In this document: positions 18,159 through 26,083 of the stretch, one piece after another
Position numbering within the stretch: the first letter of the stretch is position 1
How the letters are laid out: the number at the start of each line of letters is the position of its first letter
From: Stutzerimonas stutzeri
Lineage (GTDB): Bacteria > Pseudomonadota > Gammaproteobacteria > Pseudomonadales > Pseudomonadaceae
Length of the DNA: 64,000 nucleotides
NCBI RefSeq assembly: GCF_000590475.1
Contig: NZ_CP007441.1
Coordinates: 2,114,660-2,178,659 of the forward strand
Reading direction: 5' to 3'
The notes under the pieces: model-generated
Told to the model about the DNA's origin: nothing
The model's database searches: none
Seen by the model: the letters and a program-made list of their open reading frames with translations, nothing else
Position numbers and translations under genes: made by a program

Positions 18159-19454
18159 TTACGCGCCGTAAAACAGGTTGGGCAGATAGGTGATGACTTC
18201 TGGAAACAGGACAAACAATAGAATCAGGCAGAGCTCGCACAGAACGAAGGGAAGAACGCCTGCAAAGCCTTCGGATATCTTCCCGTCCACCGCAGCAGAG
18301 GCCACGAAAACATTCATGCCAACCGGCGGGGTGATCAGGCCTATCTCGACCATCTTCGTTACGACGATGCCGAACCAGACGGGATCAAAGCCGTTGTTCA
18401 TCATTAGCGGAAAGCCAAGAGGCAGCGTAATGACGAGAATCGACACCGGATCGAGAAATGCGCCCAGCACCAGATAGACCAGAAGCACGACGACCAGCAG
18501 CACATGCCTGTTTAACCCGAGCGCTTCGATCCAGCCGATCAGGTCCTGGATGACCTGCGTCGAGGACAGGAAGTAGCCGTAGATCGCGGCCGCCACTACG
18601 ATGGCAAAGATCATGCTGCTGGTTTTGATTGCCCGAATGAAGGCCTCCTTGGCAGAAGTCCTATTCAGGCCACCGACGAGGAAACCGATCACGAGTGCGC
18701 CCGCTGCTCCCAAGGCACCTGCCTCCGATGCGGTGACGACACCGCCGTAGATTCCGCCGAGTACCAGCATGATCAGCAGCAAGGCTGGATAGACGCGCCT
18801 CAGCGAGCGAAGACGCTCTTTCAAGTCGTGCTTGGGTGGGGACTTGGGCGCGATGGTCTTGTCGGTTCGTACCCAGATCGCAATGACTGCGATGAAGCAA
18901 CCCGCGGTCAGCAGCCCCGGAACGACCCCGGCGAGGAACAGCTTACCGATCGAGGTCTCGGTCAGGATGCCGTACAGGATCAGGATGATGCTGGGCGGAA
19001 TCATGACCGCGAGCGTGCCGGCCGCCGACACGACGCCCAGGCTCAGCTTGTCCTTGTAGCCGTACTGCCGCATCTCCGGCACGGCAATGGCGCTCATGGT
19101 GGCAGCCGCCGCCGGGCTTGATCCCATGAGCGCTGCGATCAGGGCGCTGGCAATGGTCGTGGCAAATGCCAGGCCGCCCTTGAGGTGAGAGAAGAACCGG
19201 TCGCCGGCCTGGAAGATGTCCCTGACGATGGTGCCGGCGGCCAATAGCTCCGCCATGAGGATAAACATCGGTATGGTCGACAAGACGAAGTCAGAGCCGG
19301 TGGCATAGGGTGCCGATTTAAGGATGCCTAGGAGTGGGGCGAAACCCAGCGAAAAGAACAACCCGACCGCGCCGGCAATCAGCAGCGAGAAGGCAATGGG
19401 TACGCCGAACAGGATCAAACCCACCAATAACAGTGTGATAAGTGCAGCCAGCAT
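18159..19454 (-). CDS. TRAP transporter large permease (DctM)
   Basis: 431-residue membrane protein with about a dozen hydrophobic helices, typical of the DctM subunit that carries the sodium-coupled transport path of TRAP systems. Recognisable stretches are VGLILFGVPIAFSLL, GSSPAAAATMSAIAVPEM, MIPPSIILILYGILTETSIGKLF and the late GLITPPVGMNVFVASA. A longer frame exists to 19598, but that part overlaps dctQ; ATG at 19454, two bases after the dctQ stop, is the real start. It works with the DctQ and DctP genes immediately upstream. The cargo is likely a carboxylate handled by the flanking RraA-fold enzymes. Confidence 0.92.
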   Translation of the reverse strand: MLAALITLLLVGLILFGVPIAFSLLIAGAVGLFFSLGFAPLLGILKSAPYATGSDFVLSTIPMFILMAELLAAGTIVRDIFQAGDRFFSHLKGGLAFATTIASALIAALMGSSPAAAATMSAIAVPEMRQYGYKDKLSLGVVSAAGTLAVMIPPSIILILYGILTETSIGKLFLAGVVPGLLTAGCFIAVIAIWVRTDKTIAPKSPPKHDLKERLRSLRRVYPALLLIMLVLGGIYGGVVTASEAGALGAAGALVIGFLVGGLNRTSAKEAFIRAIKTSSMIFAIVVAAAIYGYFLSSTQVIQDLIGWIEALGLNRHVLLVVVLLVYLVLGAFLDPVSILVITLPLGFPLMMNNGFDPVWFGIVVTKMVEIGLITPPVGMNVFVASAAVDGKISEGFAGVLPFVLCELCLILLFVLFPEVITYLPNLFYGA

Positions 19455-19456
19455 GC

Positions 19457-19948
19457 TCAGCGCCCCTTTGAATTGACGACTTGAAGAACCAGACGCAGCG
19501 CGAGCAAACCAAACCCGATGGGTACGATCATTCGCGATAGGCCGGTTGGCCAGGGGACTTCTCCGCCGGTAACGCGCCAGTCCATGATGTGCTGCCAAGC
19601 CATGGGGAACGCCGCATAGGCGGCCAATCCGGCAATAACGGCAGTCAGCAGGAGCGAAACACGCTTAATTACGGTGGACAAACCGACGGGCAGTCGATTT
19701 TCCAGCAACTCCACGGCTACGTTTCCGCCCAGCTTCTGGGTGTTGGCCAGGGCGAGGAAGAAAATCGTCGGCATCAGGTAGAGTTCGGAGAAGTGATAAA
19801 CGTCCGGCAGCGTGACCTTGATGACGTAACGGGTCAACGCGTCGATCGTGACCAGCGCCATCATCACAAACAGCGCAAGCGATGACAGCGCGACCGTCAC
19901 TTTTTCAAGGCGGGTCAATAACCGATCTAGGGCAGAAAGAATGGCCAT
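19457..19948 (-). CDS. TRAP transporter small permease (DctQ)
   Basis: 163-residue four-helix membrane protein, the DctQ partner of DctM. Helices are visible at about residues 14-38, 50-70, 88-112 and 130-155, with the typical DALTRYV motif after the first (VTIDALTRYVIKV). It is separated from dctP by four bases and from dctM by two, so all three are clearly one message. Role: stabilises or couples the binding protein and the large permease. Confidence 0.9.
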   Translation of the reverse strand: MAILSALDRLLTRLEKVTVALSSLALFVMMALVTIDALTRYVIKVTLPDVYHFSELYLMPTIFFLALANTQKLGGNVAVELLENRLPVGLSTVIKRVSLLLTAVIAGLAAYAAFPMAWQHIMDWRVTGGEVPWPTGLSRMIVPIGFGLLALRLVLQVVNSKGR

Positions 19949-19952
19949 GACT

Positions 19953-20963
19953 CTACTTCGTCTCGGACAGCGCTTGCTTCCAGGCCTTCAGCGTCTCGCT
20001 ACCGGCCAACCTGCGATTTTCGAGGCGGCTCGCCCAGTCCTCCGCGACGACCGACATCCGCTCGTTCCACACGTCTAGCTGTTTTTGGTCAATGGCGTAG
20101 GTGTTAACGCCTTTTGCGGCGAAAGCCTTGGCGATTTCGCCTTCGTTGGCGTCCATCCACGTGGCGAAGTTATCCGCTGCGAGTTGCCCGGCTTCCAGGA
20201 GGCTCTGCTGTTGCTCCGCTGAGAGCTCGTCGAACTGATCTTTGTTCATGGCGTAGACGAACGCGAACGACCCAAATGAGCCGTTGGTACTCGCCGCATC
20301 GATCACTTCGAGCAGTTTGTAGGAGTTCAGAGAACTGTAGGAATTGAGGGTCGCGTCGACAGTACCTCGCTGGAATGCTGAATACATGTCGGGCCCACCC
20401 ATGGGGATAGCGACCGCCCCAAGTTGGGAAGCAGCCAGTTCCAGAATACCGCCGGGCGTTCTCAGCCGTATTGCCTTGAAATCGCCGTCGGACTTGATTG
20501 GCCCCTTTGCAGAAGCTACCTGATAGGGCGGCAACACCGCACCAAAAAGTGGTACCACATTCTCTTCGGCAAATTCGGCGCGGATGCCGTCGTCTTCAAG
20601 CAGTGTGTTGAAAGCCCGAGTGCCACGGACGGACGTTTCGAACAGGCCGGGCAACTCCGCGACGCCCGCAAGCGGCAACCGGGACGAGTAAGACGACATC
20701 GGGATATAAGCAACCGAGGCGACACCATCGCGGGTGGCGTCGAGTAGCTCCGTGAGCTTACCTAGCTGGCCGGAAGTGAAATGGTCGAACTGGATTTCTC
20801 CACTCGATAACTCCGTGACTTTTTCCATCCAGAAGTCACCGGCATGCACGGCGACGTAGTGGCCTACCGGGAATGCATCTACGACACTGAGTTTGGTTTC
20901 GGCCAGCGCGGGCAATGCGCAAAAGGCAGTGGCGGCAGCGAGGTGGCTGATCAGCTTTTTCAT
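19953..20963 (-). CDS. TRAP transporter substrate-binding protein (DctP)
   Basis: 336-residue periplasmic binding protein. Signal peptide: MKKLISHLAAATAFCALPALA, cleavage before ETKL. Mature DctP features include the RLRTPGG segment (IRLRTPGGILEL, around residue 172), holding the family's arginine that pairs with the ligand carboxylate, then SAFQRGTVDATLNS. The ligand is therefore expected to be an organic acid. It lies 94 bases after the second RraA-like gene on the same strand. Which acid is bound cannot be read, but the flanking aldolase-type genes suggest a hydroxylated or oxo-dicarboxylate. Confidence 0.9.
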   Translation of the reverse strand: MKKLISHLAAATAFCALPALAETKLSVVDAFPVGHYVAVHAGDFWMEKVTELSSGEIQFDHFTSGQLGKLTELLDATRDGVASVAYIPMSSYSSRLPLAGVAELPGLFETSVRGTRAFNTLLEDDGIRAEFAEENVVPLFGAVLPPYQVASAKGPIKSDGDFKAIRLRTPGGILELAASQLGAVAIPMGGPDMYSAFQRGTVDATLNSYSSLNSYKLLEVIDAASTNGSFGSFAFVYAMNKDQFDELSAEQQQSLLEAGQLAADNFATWMDANEGEIAKAFAAKGVNTYAIDQKQLDVWNERMSVVAEDWASRLENRRLAGSETLKAWKQALSETK

Positions 20964-21057
20964 GTTTGGCTTCCTCTAGCGTAGTTATTTTTGTGCGTCG
21001 AGTTAGAAGGTGCGAAGCGTGACGACCGGGGTACGCGGTTGGTTGACTTCTTTTTTG

Positions 21058-21708
21058 CTATCGCAGATTGAGTCGTTCAAGGGTTTCTCGGAGATCAAGC
21101 AGGTCACTGGTGGTAGCGCCTTCCCGAATCTGCTCTCTGAAGTAAGCTTCCTTGTCTTCCCGCTGCTGGCTTTTAAGGAGCACGTCGTCGATTTCGTTCC
21201 GAGCCACGACAACGACACCATCACGATCGCCGACCACAATGTCGCCCGGGTTGATCAGGACGTCACCAAAGCACACCGGTACGTTAAGGAGGCCGGGCTG
21301 ATTCTTGCCCGTGCCCTTGATACTCAGGCCACGACAAAACACGGGGAATACGGCATTCACGATGGCTTCGGCATCTCGTACCGCGCCGTTGATGATCAGG
21401 CCGGCAACGCCTTGTTTGAGTGCCTGCTCAGTCAACACGTCGCCCCACGGCCCGGCCTCGACGAAGCCCTTTGCATCGACTACCAGCACATCGCCCGCTT
21501 TGATATGGAGCAAGGCGTAATGAAGCATGAGGTTATCTCCGGGCCGGATGTCCACAGTGAAAGCCGGTCCGGCAACCCTCATATTCATATCAAGCGGTTT
21601 GATACCACTGTCCAGCGCGCCCTTGGCGCCCTGGGCTTCGTAGATCGTCGCGCTACCTAGCTGACGCAATGTGGCGCTCGTTGTTTTTGAAATTGGCGGA
21701 TAGTCCAC
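21058..21708 (-). CDS. RraA-fold class II aldolase/decarboxylase, second paralogue
   Basis: 216-residue paralogue of the protein at 17344-18006, only moderately similar to it. It also keeps the D-x20-R-D motif (Asp90, Arg111-Asp112 in GAVRDAE) and the GPAFTVDIRPGDNLMLHYAL stretch of the family, so it should bind a divalent metal and a pyruvate-like moiety. First gene of the TRAP unit and divergent from a LysR regulator 87 bases away. Two diverged copies around one transporter suggest either successive steps or two subunit types. Exact substrate unknown; E. coli-type RraA function is unlikely. Confidence 0.8.
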   Translation of the reverse strand: MDYPPISKTTSATLRQLGSATIYEAQGAKGALDSGIKPLDMNMRVAGPAFTVDIRPGDNLMLHYALLHIKAGDVLVVDAKGFVEAGPWGDVLTEQALKQGVAGLIINGAVRDAEAIVNAVFPVFCRGLSIKGTGKNQPGLLNVPVCFGDVLINPGDIVVGDRDGVVVVARNEIDDVLLKSQQREDKEAYFREQIREGATTSDLLDLRETLERLNLR

Positions 21709-21795
21709 TTTTGAGCTCCCGTTGAGAGAGGACCCAGATTCTTATAATGTTTACCTGACTACAACTTTCGATTATTGAGCCTAGGTTCAAAAAAA

Positions 21796-22692
21796 ATGAA
21801 CTTGCGTCAGATCCGCTATTTTTGTGAGGTTGTCACCGCCGGAACTGCAGCGCGTGCTGCCGAGAGGTTATTTGTCGCGCCTACCGCCATCAGCATGCAG
21901 TTGACCCAGCTTGAGCAACACCTGGGTGGTGAGTTGTTCGATCGATCGCGGCGTCCCATGGAGCTCACTGCGTTGGGCAAATTCTTCTATCCCCGGGCGA
22001 AAGAATTGCTGACGCATGCCGAGCGCCTGGACGATGAGGTGAGGGGGGTTGCGACGGGCAGTTGGGGTTGGCTGGCGATTGGCTTCACTCGCTCAGCGAT
22101 CTTTTCCTTGCTGCCAACGGCCATAAGAAATTTTCGCGAGCAGTCGCCTGACGTTCATGTAGACCTGGTCGAGACGCTCTCTGAATACCAGGCAGAACAA
22201 CTCCGTCAGCATCGAATCGACCTGGGTATATCGCGCTTTATCGGCCCATTCGAGCGAGCCCCCGATATGCACTACGAAGTCATTCTCGAGGAGCCGTTCG
22301 TGGCTGCGCTGCCAGTAGGACATCGGCTGGCGAAGCAGGCATCAGTGTCAATCGAAGAGTTCACGTCGCTGCCCTTCATCCTCTATCCCAAAGATTCACG
22401 TAGTCCCTTCGGACGGCAGATGTTTTCGCTGCTGCAAGACGTCGGGGGTTCCCCTGTTGTGGCCTACGAGGCCGTCGAGATCCATACCGCTCTTGCCCTT
22501 GTAGGCGCGGGGCTGGGCGGAACCATCGTCGGCCGCTCGATCGCTGAAAACAGCCGGAGCGACGTAGCATGCTTACCCATCGGTGACCAAGCCATCGGTA
22601 CCTTGGTGGTCGCGGTGACCCGCAAGGATGAGGACAGCCGAATGCTGGAATCATTTCTGACCATGTTGCGGGACGTGGCGCGTCCTCTCTAA
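21796..22692 (+). CDS. LysR family regulator of the RraA/TRAP unit
   Basis: 298-residue LysR-type regulator. The N-terminal winged helix-turn-helix (MNLRQIRYFCEVVTAGTAARAAERLFVAPTAISMQLTQLEQHLGGELFDR, split here only by position) and the effector-binding domain from about residue 90 are complete. A TTG at 21775 could extend it, but homologues start at MNLRQ. Divergent from the rraA-dctPQM-rraA unit, it very likely controls that unit in response to its substrate. The shared 87-base region contains a TATAAT at about 21743 pointing toward this gene. Confidence 0.88.
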   Translation: MNLRQIRYFCEVVTAGTAARAAERLFVAPTAISMQLTQLEQHLGGELFDRSRRPMELTALGKFFYPRAKELLTHAERLDDEVRGVATGSWGWLAIGFTRSAIFSLLPTAIRNFREQSPDVHVDLVETLSEYQAEQLRQHRIDLGISRFIGPFERAPDMHYEVILEEPFVAALPVGHRLAKQASVSIEEFTSLPFILYPKDSRSPFGRQMFSLLQDVGGSPVVAYEAVEIHTALALVGAGLGGTIVGRSIAENSRSDVACLPIGDQAIGTLVVAVTRKDEDSRMLESFLTMLRDVARPL

Positions 22693-22762
22693 GAGCTTGT
22701 AGCAGCCCCGGCCTGCCGTTTCGCCTAATAGTGCGCCACTAGAATAAGCCCCCGGATCCAAC

Positions 22763-22803
22763 GCCTCGCATCCGTTCATGATGCCGGCCCGATGAGGCTT
22801 TTT
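22763..22803 (+). terminator. Probable terminator after the LysR gene
   Basis: GCCTCGCATC, an 18-base loop, then GATGAGGC followed by TTTTT. The stem has a small bulge, so it is of moderate strength. It lies between the convergent LysR and aldehyde dehydrogenase genes. Confidence 0.5.
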
Positions 22804-22876
22804 GCTGACGTTGCTGCGAGCTGGTACAGGAAGAATCGTAGCGCTGCTAGCCATTCTTTTACCCAGGCATAGGCTG

Positions 22877-24307
22877 TCAGCGCCGGAGCATCATTCTGAT
22901 CAGCCTCTCAAAGAGTGGCCCATAGGGCGGATAAAGAAGCGGGAACGCTGGGACAGAAAACTGCTTGAAGATCGGGCGTAGTTTGGAGAATTCAACGAAG
23001 CCTTCATAACCGTGATAGTGCCCCATGCCACTTGCACCGACGCCGCCGAACGGTAAGTCATGCTGGGCGACATGCAGCCCACAATCGTTGATGCCCACTC
23101 CACCGGATTGCGTGAGGGAAACGACCCGGTCCTGGACGTGGTGTTGGTTTGTGAACAGGTAAAGGGCCAGAGGGTGGTCCCGGTCATTGATGTAGCCCAG
23201 TACCTCGTCCAGCGTGCGATAGGTCCTGATTGGGAGAATCGGGCCGAAGATCTCCTCTTGCATCAGGCGCATTCCATCGGTGGCATTCAGCACCAGCACA
23301 GGGGCAATCTTGCGGGCCGTGTCATCGTTGATGCTGCCGGGCAAGAGGTTGATGATCTGAGCGCCCTTGTCTGCGGCATTATCGAGATAACCCATCAGCC
23401 GTTCGTAGGAAGGCTGGTCGATCATCGAGGTGTAGTCATTGACGAGCAGGGAAGGGTAACGCGCCGGCACGATTGCCCGGCAATGCTGCACGAAGGCATC
23501 CAGCTGGGATTCATGGATGAACAGGTAATCCGGTGCGACACATGTCTGCCCGGCGTTCACGGTTTTCATCTGCAGAATCCGCGCGGCTGCCGTTTTGAGG
23601 TCGTAGTCCTCGGCGACAATCACTGGAGATTTGCCGCCCAGTTCCAGTGTCACTGGAGTCAGGTTGTCCGCCGCGGCCCTCATTACCCGGCGACCGGTGT
23701 CGGCCGACCCGGTAAAGATCAGGTGATCGAATGGCATGCTGGAAAAGACCGAGCCACTGACGTCAGGGATAACAGCCAGCGTTCGCTCGTCAAAGCTTTG
23801 CGCGACAAGGCGTTGTAACAGCGCGCAGAGATTGCGGGAGTTCGCCGCCATTTTCACCATGCAGCGATTACCTGCTGCCAATGCGCTGGTGACCGGCCCC
23901 ATTACTAGAAATAGCGGATAGTTCCATGGTGCAACTACCCCTACGACGCCCTTTGGCTGTGGTATTACCGAGTTGCGGGCGCCGAAAAACCAGATAGAAC
24001 CCGACCTGTTTTGCGGCTTCATCCACTTCGCCAGGCGCTTGCGGCCGTCTCGAATGCCGTCGACCGAGAGGAACAGTTCCAGCAACTTGGTTTCCTGATG
24101 AGAGCGGTTGCCGAAGTCTTGGCTAATCGCCTCGCAGATGGCGTCCTGGTTGTCTAGCAGCAGCCGCTCCAGACGCTTGAGGTTTGCGCGGCGGTCTACC
24201 AGGGTAGGGACAGGGTTCTGACGATGAGCCGCGCGTTGCAGCCCAAAGATGCGCAACGCCTCGGCTTCGCTATCTACGGCAGGATTTAAATGAGCTGCTA
24301 CGTTCAT
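22877..24307 (-). CDS. Aldehyde dehydrogenase (coniferyl aldehyde dehydrogenase type)
   Basis: 476-residue NAD(P)-dependent aldehyde dehydrogenase of the class 3/coniferyl aldehyde group. Catalytic Glu222 (LELGGKSP) and nucleophile Cys256 (NAGQTCVAPDY) are present, as are VVAPWNYPLFLVMGP, FTGSADTGRRVM and EEIFGPILPI. The C-terminus carries a hydrophobic, basic tail (RPIFKQFSVPAFPLLYPPY, then LFERLIRMMLRR) that may associate with the membrane. It is divergent from a MerR gene, and its promoter has a 19-bp spacer with the TTAAAG/CTTTAA palindrome, so MerR-type activation is expected. Probably clears reactive or aromatic aldehydes. Confidence 0.9.
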   Translation of the reverse strand: MNVAAHLNPAVDSEAEALRIFGLQRAAHRQNPVPTLVDRRANLKRLERLLLDNQDAICEAISQDFGNRSHQETKLLELFLSVDGIRDGRKRLAKWMKPQNRSGSIWFFGARNSVIPQPKGVVGVVAPWNYPLFLVMGPVTSALAAGNRCMVKMAANSRNLCALLQRLVAQSFDERTLAVIPDVSGSVFSSMPFDHLIFTGSADTGRRVMRAAADNLTPVTLELGGKSPVIVAEDYDLKTAAARILQMKTVNAGQTCVAPDYLFIHESQLDAFVQHCRAIVPARYPSLLVNDYTSMIDQPSYERLMGYLDNAADKGAQIINLLPGSINDDTARKIAPVLVLNATDGMRLMQEEIFGPILPIRTYRTLDEVLGYINDRDHPLALYLFTNQHHVQDRVVSLTQSGGVGINDCGLHVAQHDLPFGGVGASGMGHYHGYEGFVEFSKLRPIFKQFSVPAFPLLYPPYGPLFERLIRMMLRR

Positions 24308-24379
24308 CGCTGTGTTTCTCCTGATATGACCTCAGAGTGAACCCTGCCAATGGCGGTCAAGCGGATTGGAAAGGCTCCG

Positions 24380-24410
24380 ACTGTAGAGTTAAAGTAAACT
24401 TTAATGTCAA
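24380..24410 (-). promoter_or_regulatory. MerR-type promoter of the aldehyde dehydrogenase gene
   Basis: Read on the minus strand: TTGACA (24410-24405), a 19-base spacer containing TTAAAG-N4-CTTTAA, then TACAGT (24385-24380). An over-long 19-bp spacer with a centred palindrome is the hallmark of MerR-activated promoters. The same palindrome also lies upstream of the merR gene itself, allowing autoregulation. Confidence 0.75.
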
Positions 24411-24431
24411 TGCCTTTCGAGAGTGTGGGAT

Positions 24432-24860
24432 ATGAAAATCGGTGAACTGGCGAAGCTCAGCGGTCTGGCGGCTTCGCGCATCCGCTTTTATGAGTCGAGC
24501 GGCTTGATCAAGTCGGTGGAGCGCAAGGCAAACGGCTACCGTGATTATGGCCCCGAGGCGGTGTGGATCCTGGAGATCATCACCGGCGCCCAGAATGCCG
24601 GCTTTTCGCTGGAGGAAATTCGCAACCTGCTGCCGGTAAGCGCCGATGCCTGGCGGCATGACGAGCTCCTGGAGAGCCTCAAGCGCAAGGTGTCCGAAAT
24701 CGAAGTCCTGCAGAAGCGTCTGGAGCAGAACAAGGCGCAACTGCTGGTCGTCATCGAAGGCATCGAAACCAAACCCGAAGGCATGCACTGCGCGGAGAAT
24801 ACGCAGCGGCTGCTGCACCGCTTTCGCGAGGACGGCAAAGAGGAAAAGGCGACGGTCTAG
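24432..24860 (+). CDS. MerR family transcriptional regulator
   Basis: 142-residue regulator. The N-terminal domain starts MKIGELAKLSGLAASRIRFYESSGLI, the MerR winged helix; a long dimerising coiled coil follows (about residues 75-115, SLKRKVSEIEVLQKRLEQNKAQLL). The short C-terminal part has one Cys (MHCAEN), too few for the CxC metal loops of MerR/CueR or the Fe-S cluster of SoxR, so it probably senses an organic compound or redox state by another route. ATG at 24432 is preferred over GTG 24423. Expected to act on three similar promoters at 24380, 25714 and 26024. Confidence 0.88.
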   Translation: MKIGELAKLSGLAASRIRFYESSGLIKSVERKANGYRDYGPEAVWILEIITGAQNAGFSLEEIRNLLPVSADAWRHDELLESLKRKVSEIEVLQKRLEQNKAQLLVVIEGIETKPEGMHCAENTQRLLHRFREDGKEEKATV

Positions 24861-24955
24861 AGCCCGACCCAGACGTGAAATGCGTCTGCCATGCCCTATA
24901 GGCGCAGGCAAGCATTTCTGGCAAAGCTCTCTGACAAAACATCTCTGGTAAGAAG

Positions 24956-24981
24956 TCAGGCCGTGACGGCCTGAATTTTTT
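24956..24981 (+). terminator. Rho-independent terminator after merR
   Basis: TCAGGCCG, loop TGA, CGGCCTGA (perfect 8-bp stem), followed by a T-rich run. It lies between merR and the convergent secreted-protein gene and terminates the plus strand. Confidence 0.85.
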
Positions 24982-24996
24982 AGAATCCGTATGGAT

Positions 24997-25617
24997 TTAG
25001 TCGCGCTTCAGCATGGCCTTCAAGGGCTCGGGTGCATATAGGGCGCTCTGGAATTCCGGTACGTATTCGTACTTCATCATTTTTCCGAGATCCAGCGACT
25101 CGAGGTAGGCGGACAGACTTCCATCGCTTAGCTTGAGCTTCACCGAGTCTTCATTCGAGCTGGATGCATGGCTTTGTTGACGCGAAACCGCGTACCCATA
25201 GGCTAACTCCCCATCGCGACCCATATTGGTGAAGCTGTTGGTGACCATCTCGATGTCATTCGAGAGGTCGCTGAGTTTTTCGCCTTCGAATGTGACGTCA
25301 ACTTTTCCTGTCCCCTTGTCGATGAGTTCAAAGACGACCGCCTTGTCCGTTTCCCTGAAATTGATGCCGGTCAGCCACTTCGGCAAGTCGCTAAACCAGC
25401 TCAGGTCGATGGTCGGATCTTCGGCGGCAATCACCGACAGCGGTGGATTCGACTCATAGCGGTCATATAGTCCTCCTGCCGCCACGCTCACTTCACGACC
25501 GGCAAGTTTGGTCTTGCCGTCGAGCTGCGCGGCCTCAAGGGAGCCCGCCGCCCATGAGGATGCTGCAATCGCACTCAAGAGCACGCCCGTGATTACCGCA
25601 CTAGTTCCGACTTTCAT
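24997..25617 (-). CDS. Secreted hypothetical protein
   Basis: 206-residue protein with a clear Sec signal peptide (about residues 1-23, ending SWAAG), so exported to the periplasm or beyond. No known motif or cysteine was recognised. The mature part is mixed charged/polar with probable beta strands (KAVVFELIDKGTGKVDVTFEG). It ends near EPLKAMLKRD. Upstream, at 25714-25744, is a promoter with a 19-bp spacer resembling the other two MerR-type promoters here, which ties it to the aldehyde dehydrogenase and old-yellow-enzyme genes. Function unknown; a stress-induced envelope protein is one possibility. Confidence 0.72.
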   Translation of the reverse strand: MKVGTSAVITGVLLSAIAASSWAAGSLEAAQLDGKTKLAGREVSVAAGGLYDRYESNPPLSVIAAEDPTIDLSWFSDLPKWLTGINFRETDKAVVFELIDKGTGKVDVTFEGEKLSDLSNDIEMVTNSFTNMGRDGELAYGYAVSRQQSHASSSNEDSVKLKLSDGSLSAYLESLDLGKMMKYEYVPEFQSALYAPEPLKAMLKRD

Positions 25618-25713
25618 GCTCTTCTGTCTCCGCTTGCGCTATGGCTGATACATGCGACCAGAAACCCAGGTTTCTGCATCGCTCTGGCACATCTCGAGAG
25701 GCCAGAAGCGCGC

Positions 25714-25744
25714 ACCCTAACGTTTAACTAAACTTCAAGGTCAA
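25714..25744 (-). promoter_or_regulatory. MerR-type promoter of the secreted protein gene
   Basis: Minus strand: TTGACC (25744-25739), a 19-base spacer with TTGAAG-N4-GTTAAA, then TAGGGT (25719-25714). A weaker palindrome than the other two copies, but the spacer length and layout agree. Confidence 0.6.
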
Positions 25745-26023
25745 GCTGGCCTGCATAACTTTTCCAGGGTTCTGATCATTGCGATTCATGCCAGCCATAA
25801 GCGCCCGAGAAAGGCAGTGCTCAAAGCAGGTGATGCGTTGCTGCGATAGCTATCCGGAGGTGCCCATGACGTATTCAGCCGATCACCCGAGGTCGCGGCC
25901 CCGGCGCAACGGCCTGACCGCGAGTCGGGCCTGACAGTCTCGTTGAGGAACCGGCGGCTCACATCACTTTGGATGACCAAAGGGTTTCCGCTTGGCCCAG
26001 GTAACGTCGTAATTAACGGGGTC
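25745..26023. other. Intergenic, no gene seen
   Basis: Divergent region between two genes that both seem to have MerR-type promoters. Short frames only; no hairpin of note. Confidence 0.35.
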
Positions 26024-26054
26024 TTGACATTAAAGTTAGCTTTAATCTTAAGGT
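26024..26054 (+). promoter_or_regulatory. MerR-type promoter of the old-yellow-enzyme gene
   Basis: TTGACA (26024-26029), a 19-base spacer with TTAAAG-TTAG-CTTTAA, then TAAGGT (26049-26054). Almost the same -35 and palindrome as at 24380-24410, only 30 bases before the gene start. Confidence 0.75.
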
Positions 26055-26083
26055 CGGCTCATCATTACAAGAGGTAGTTCTGC

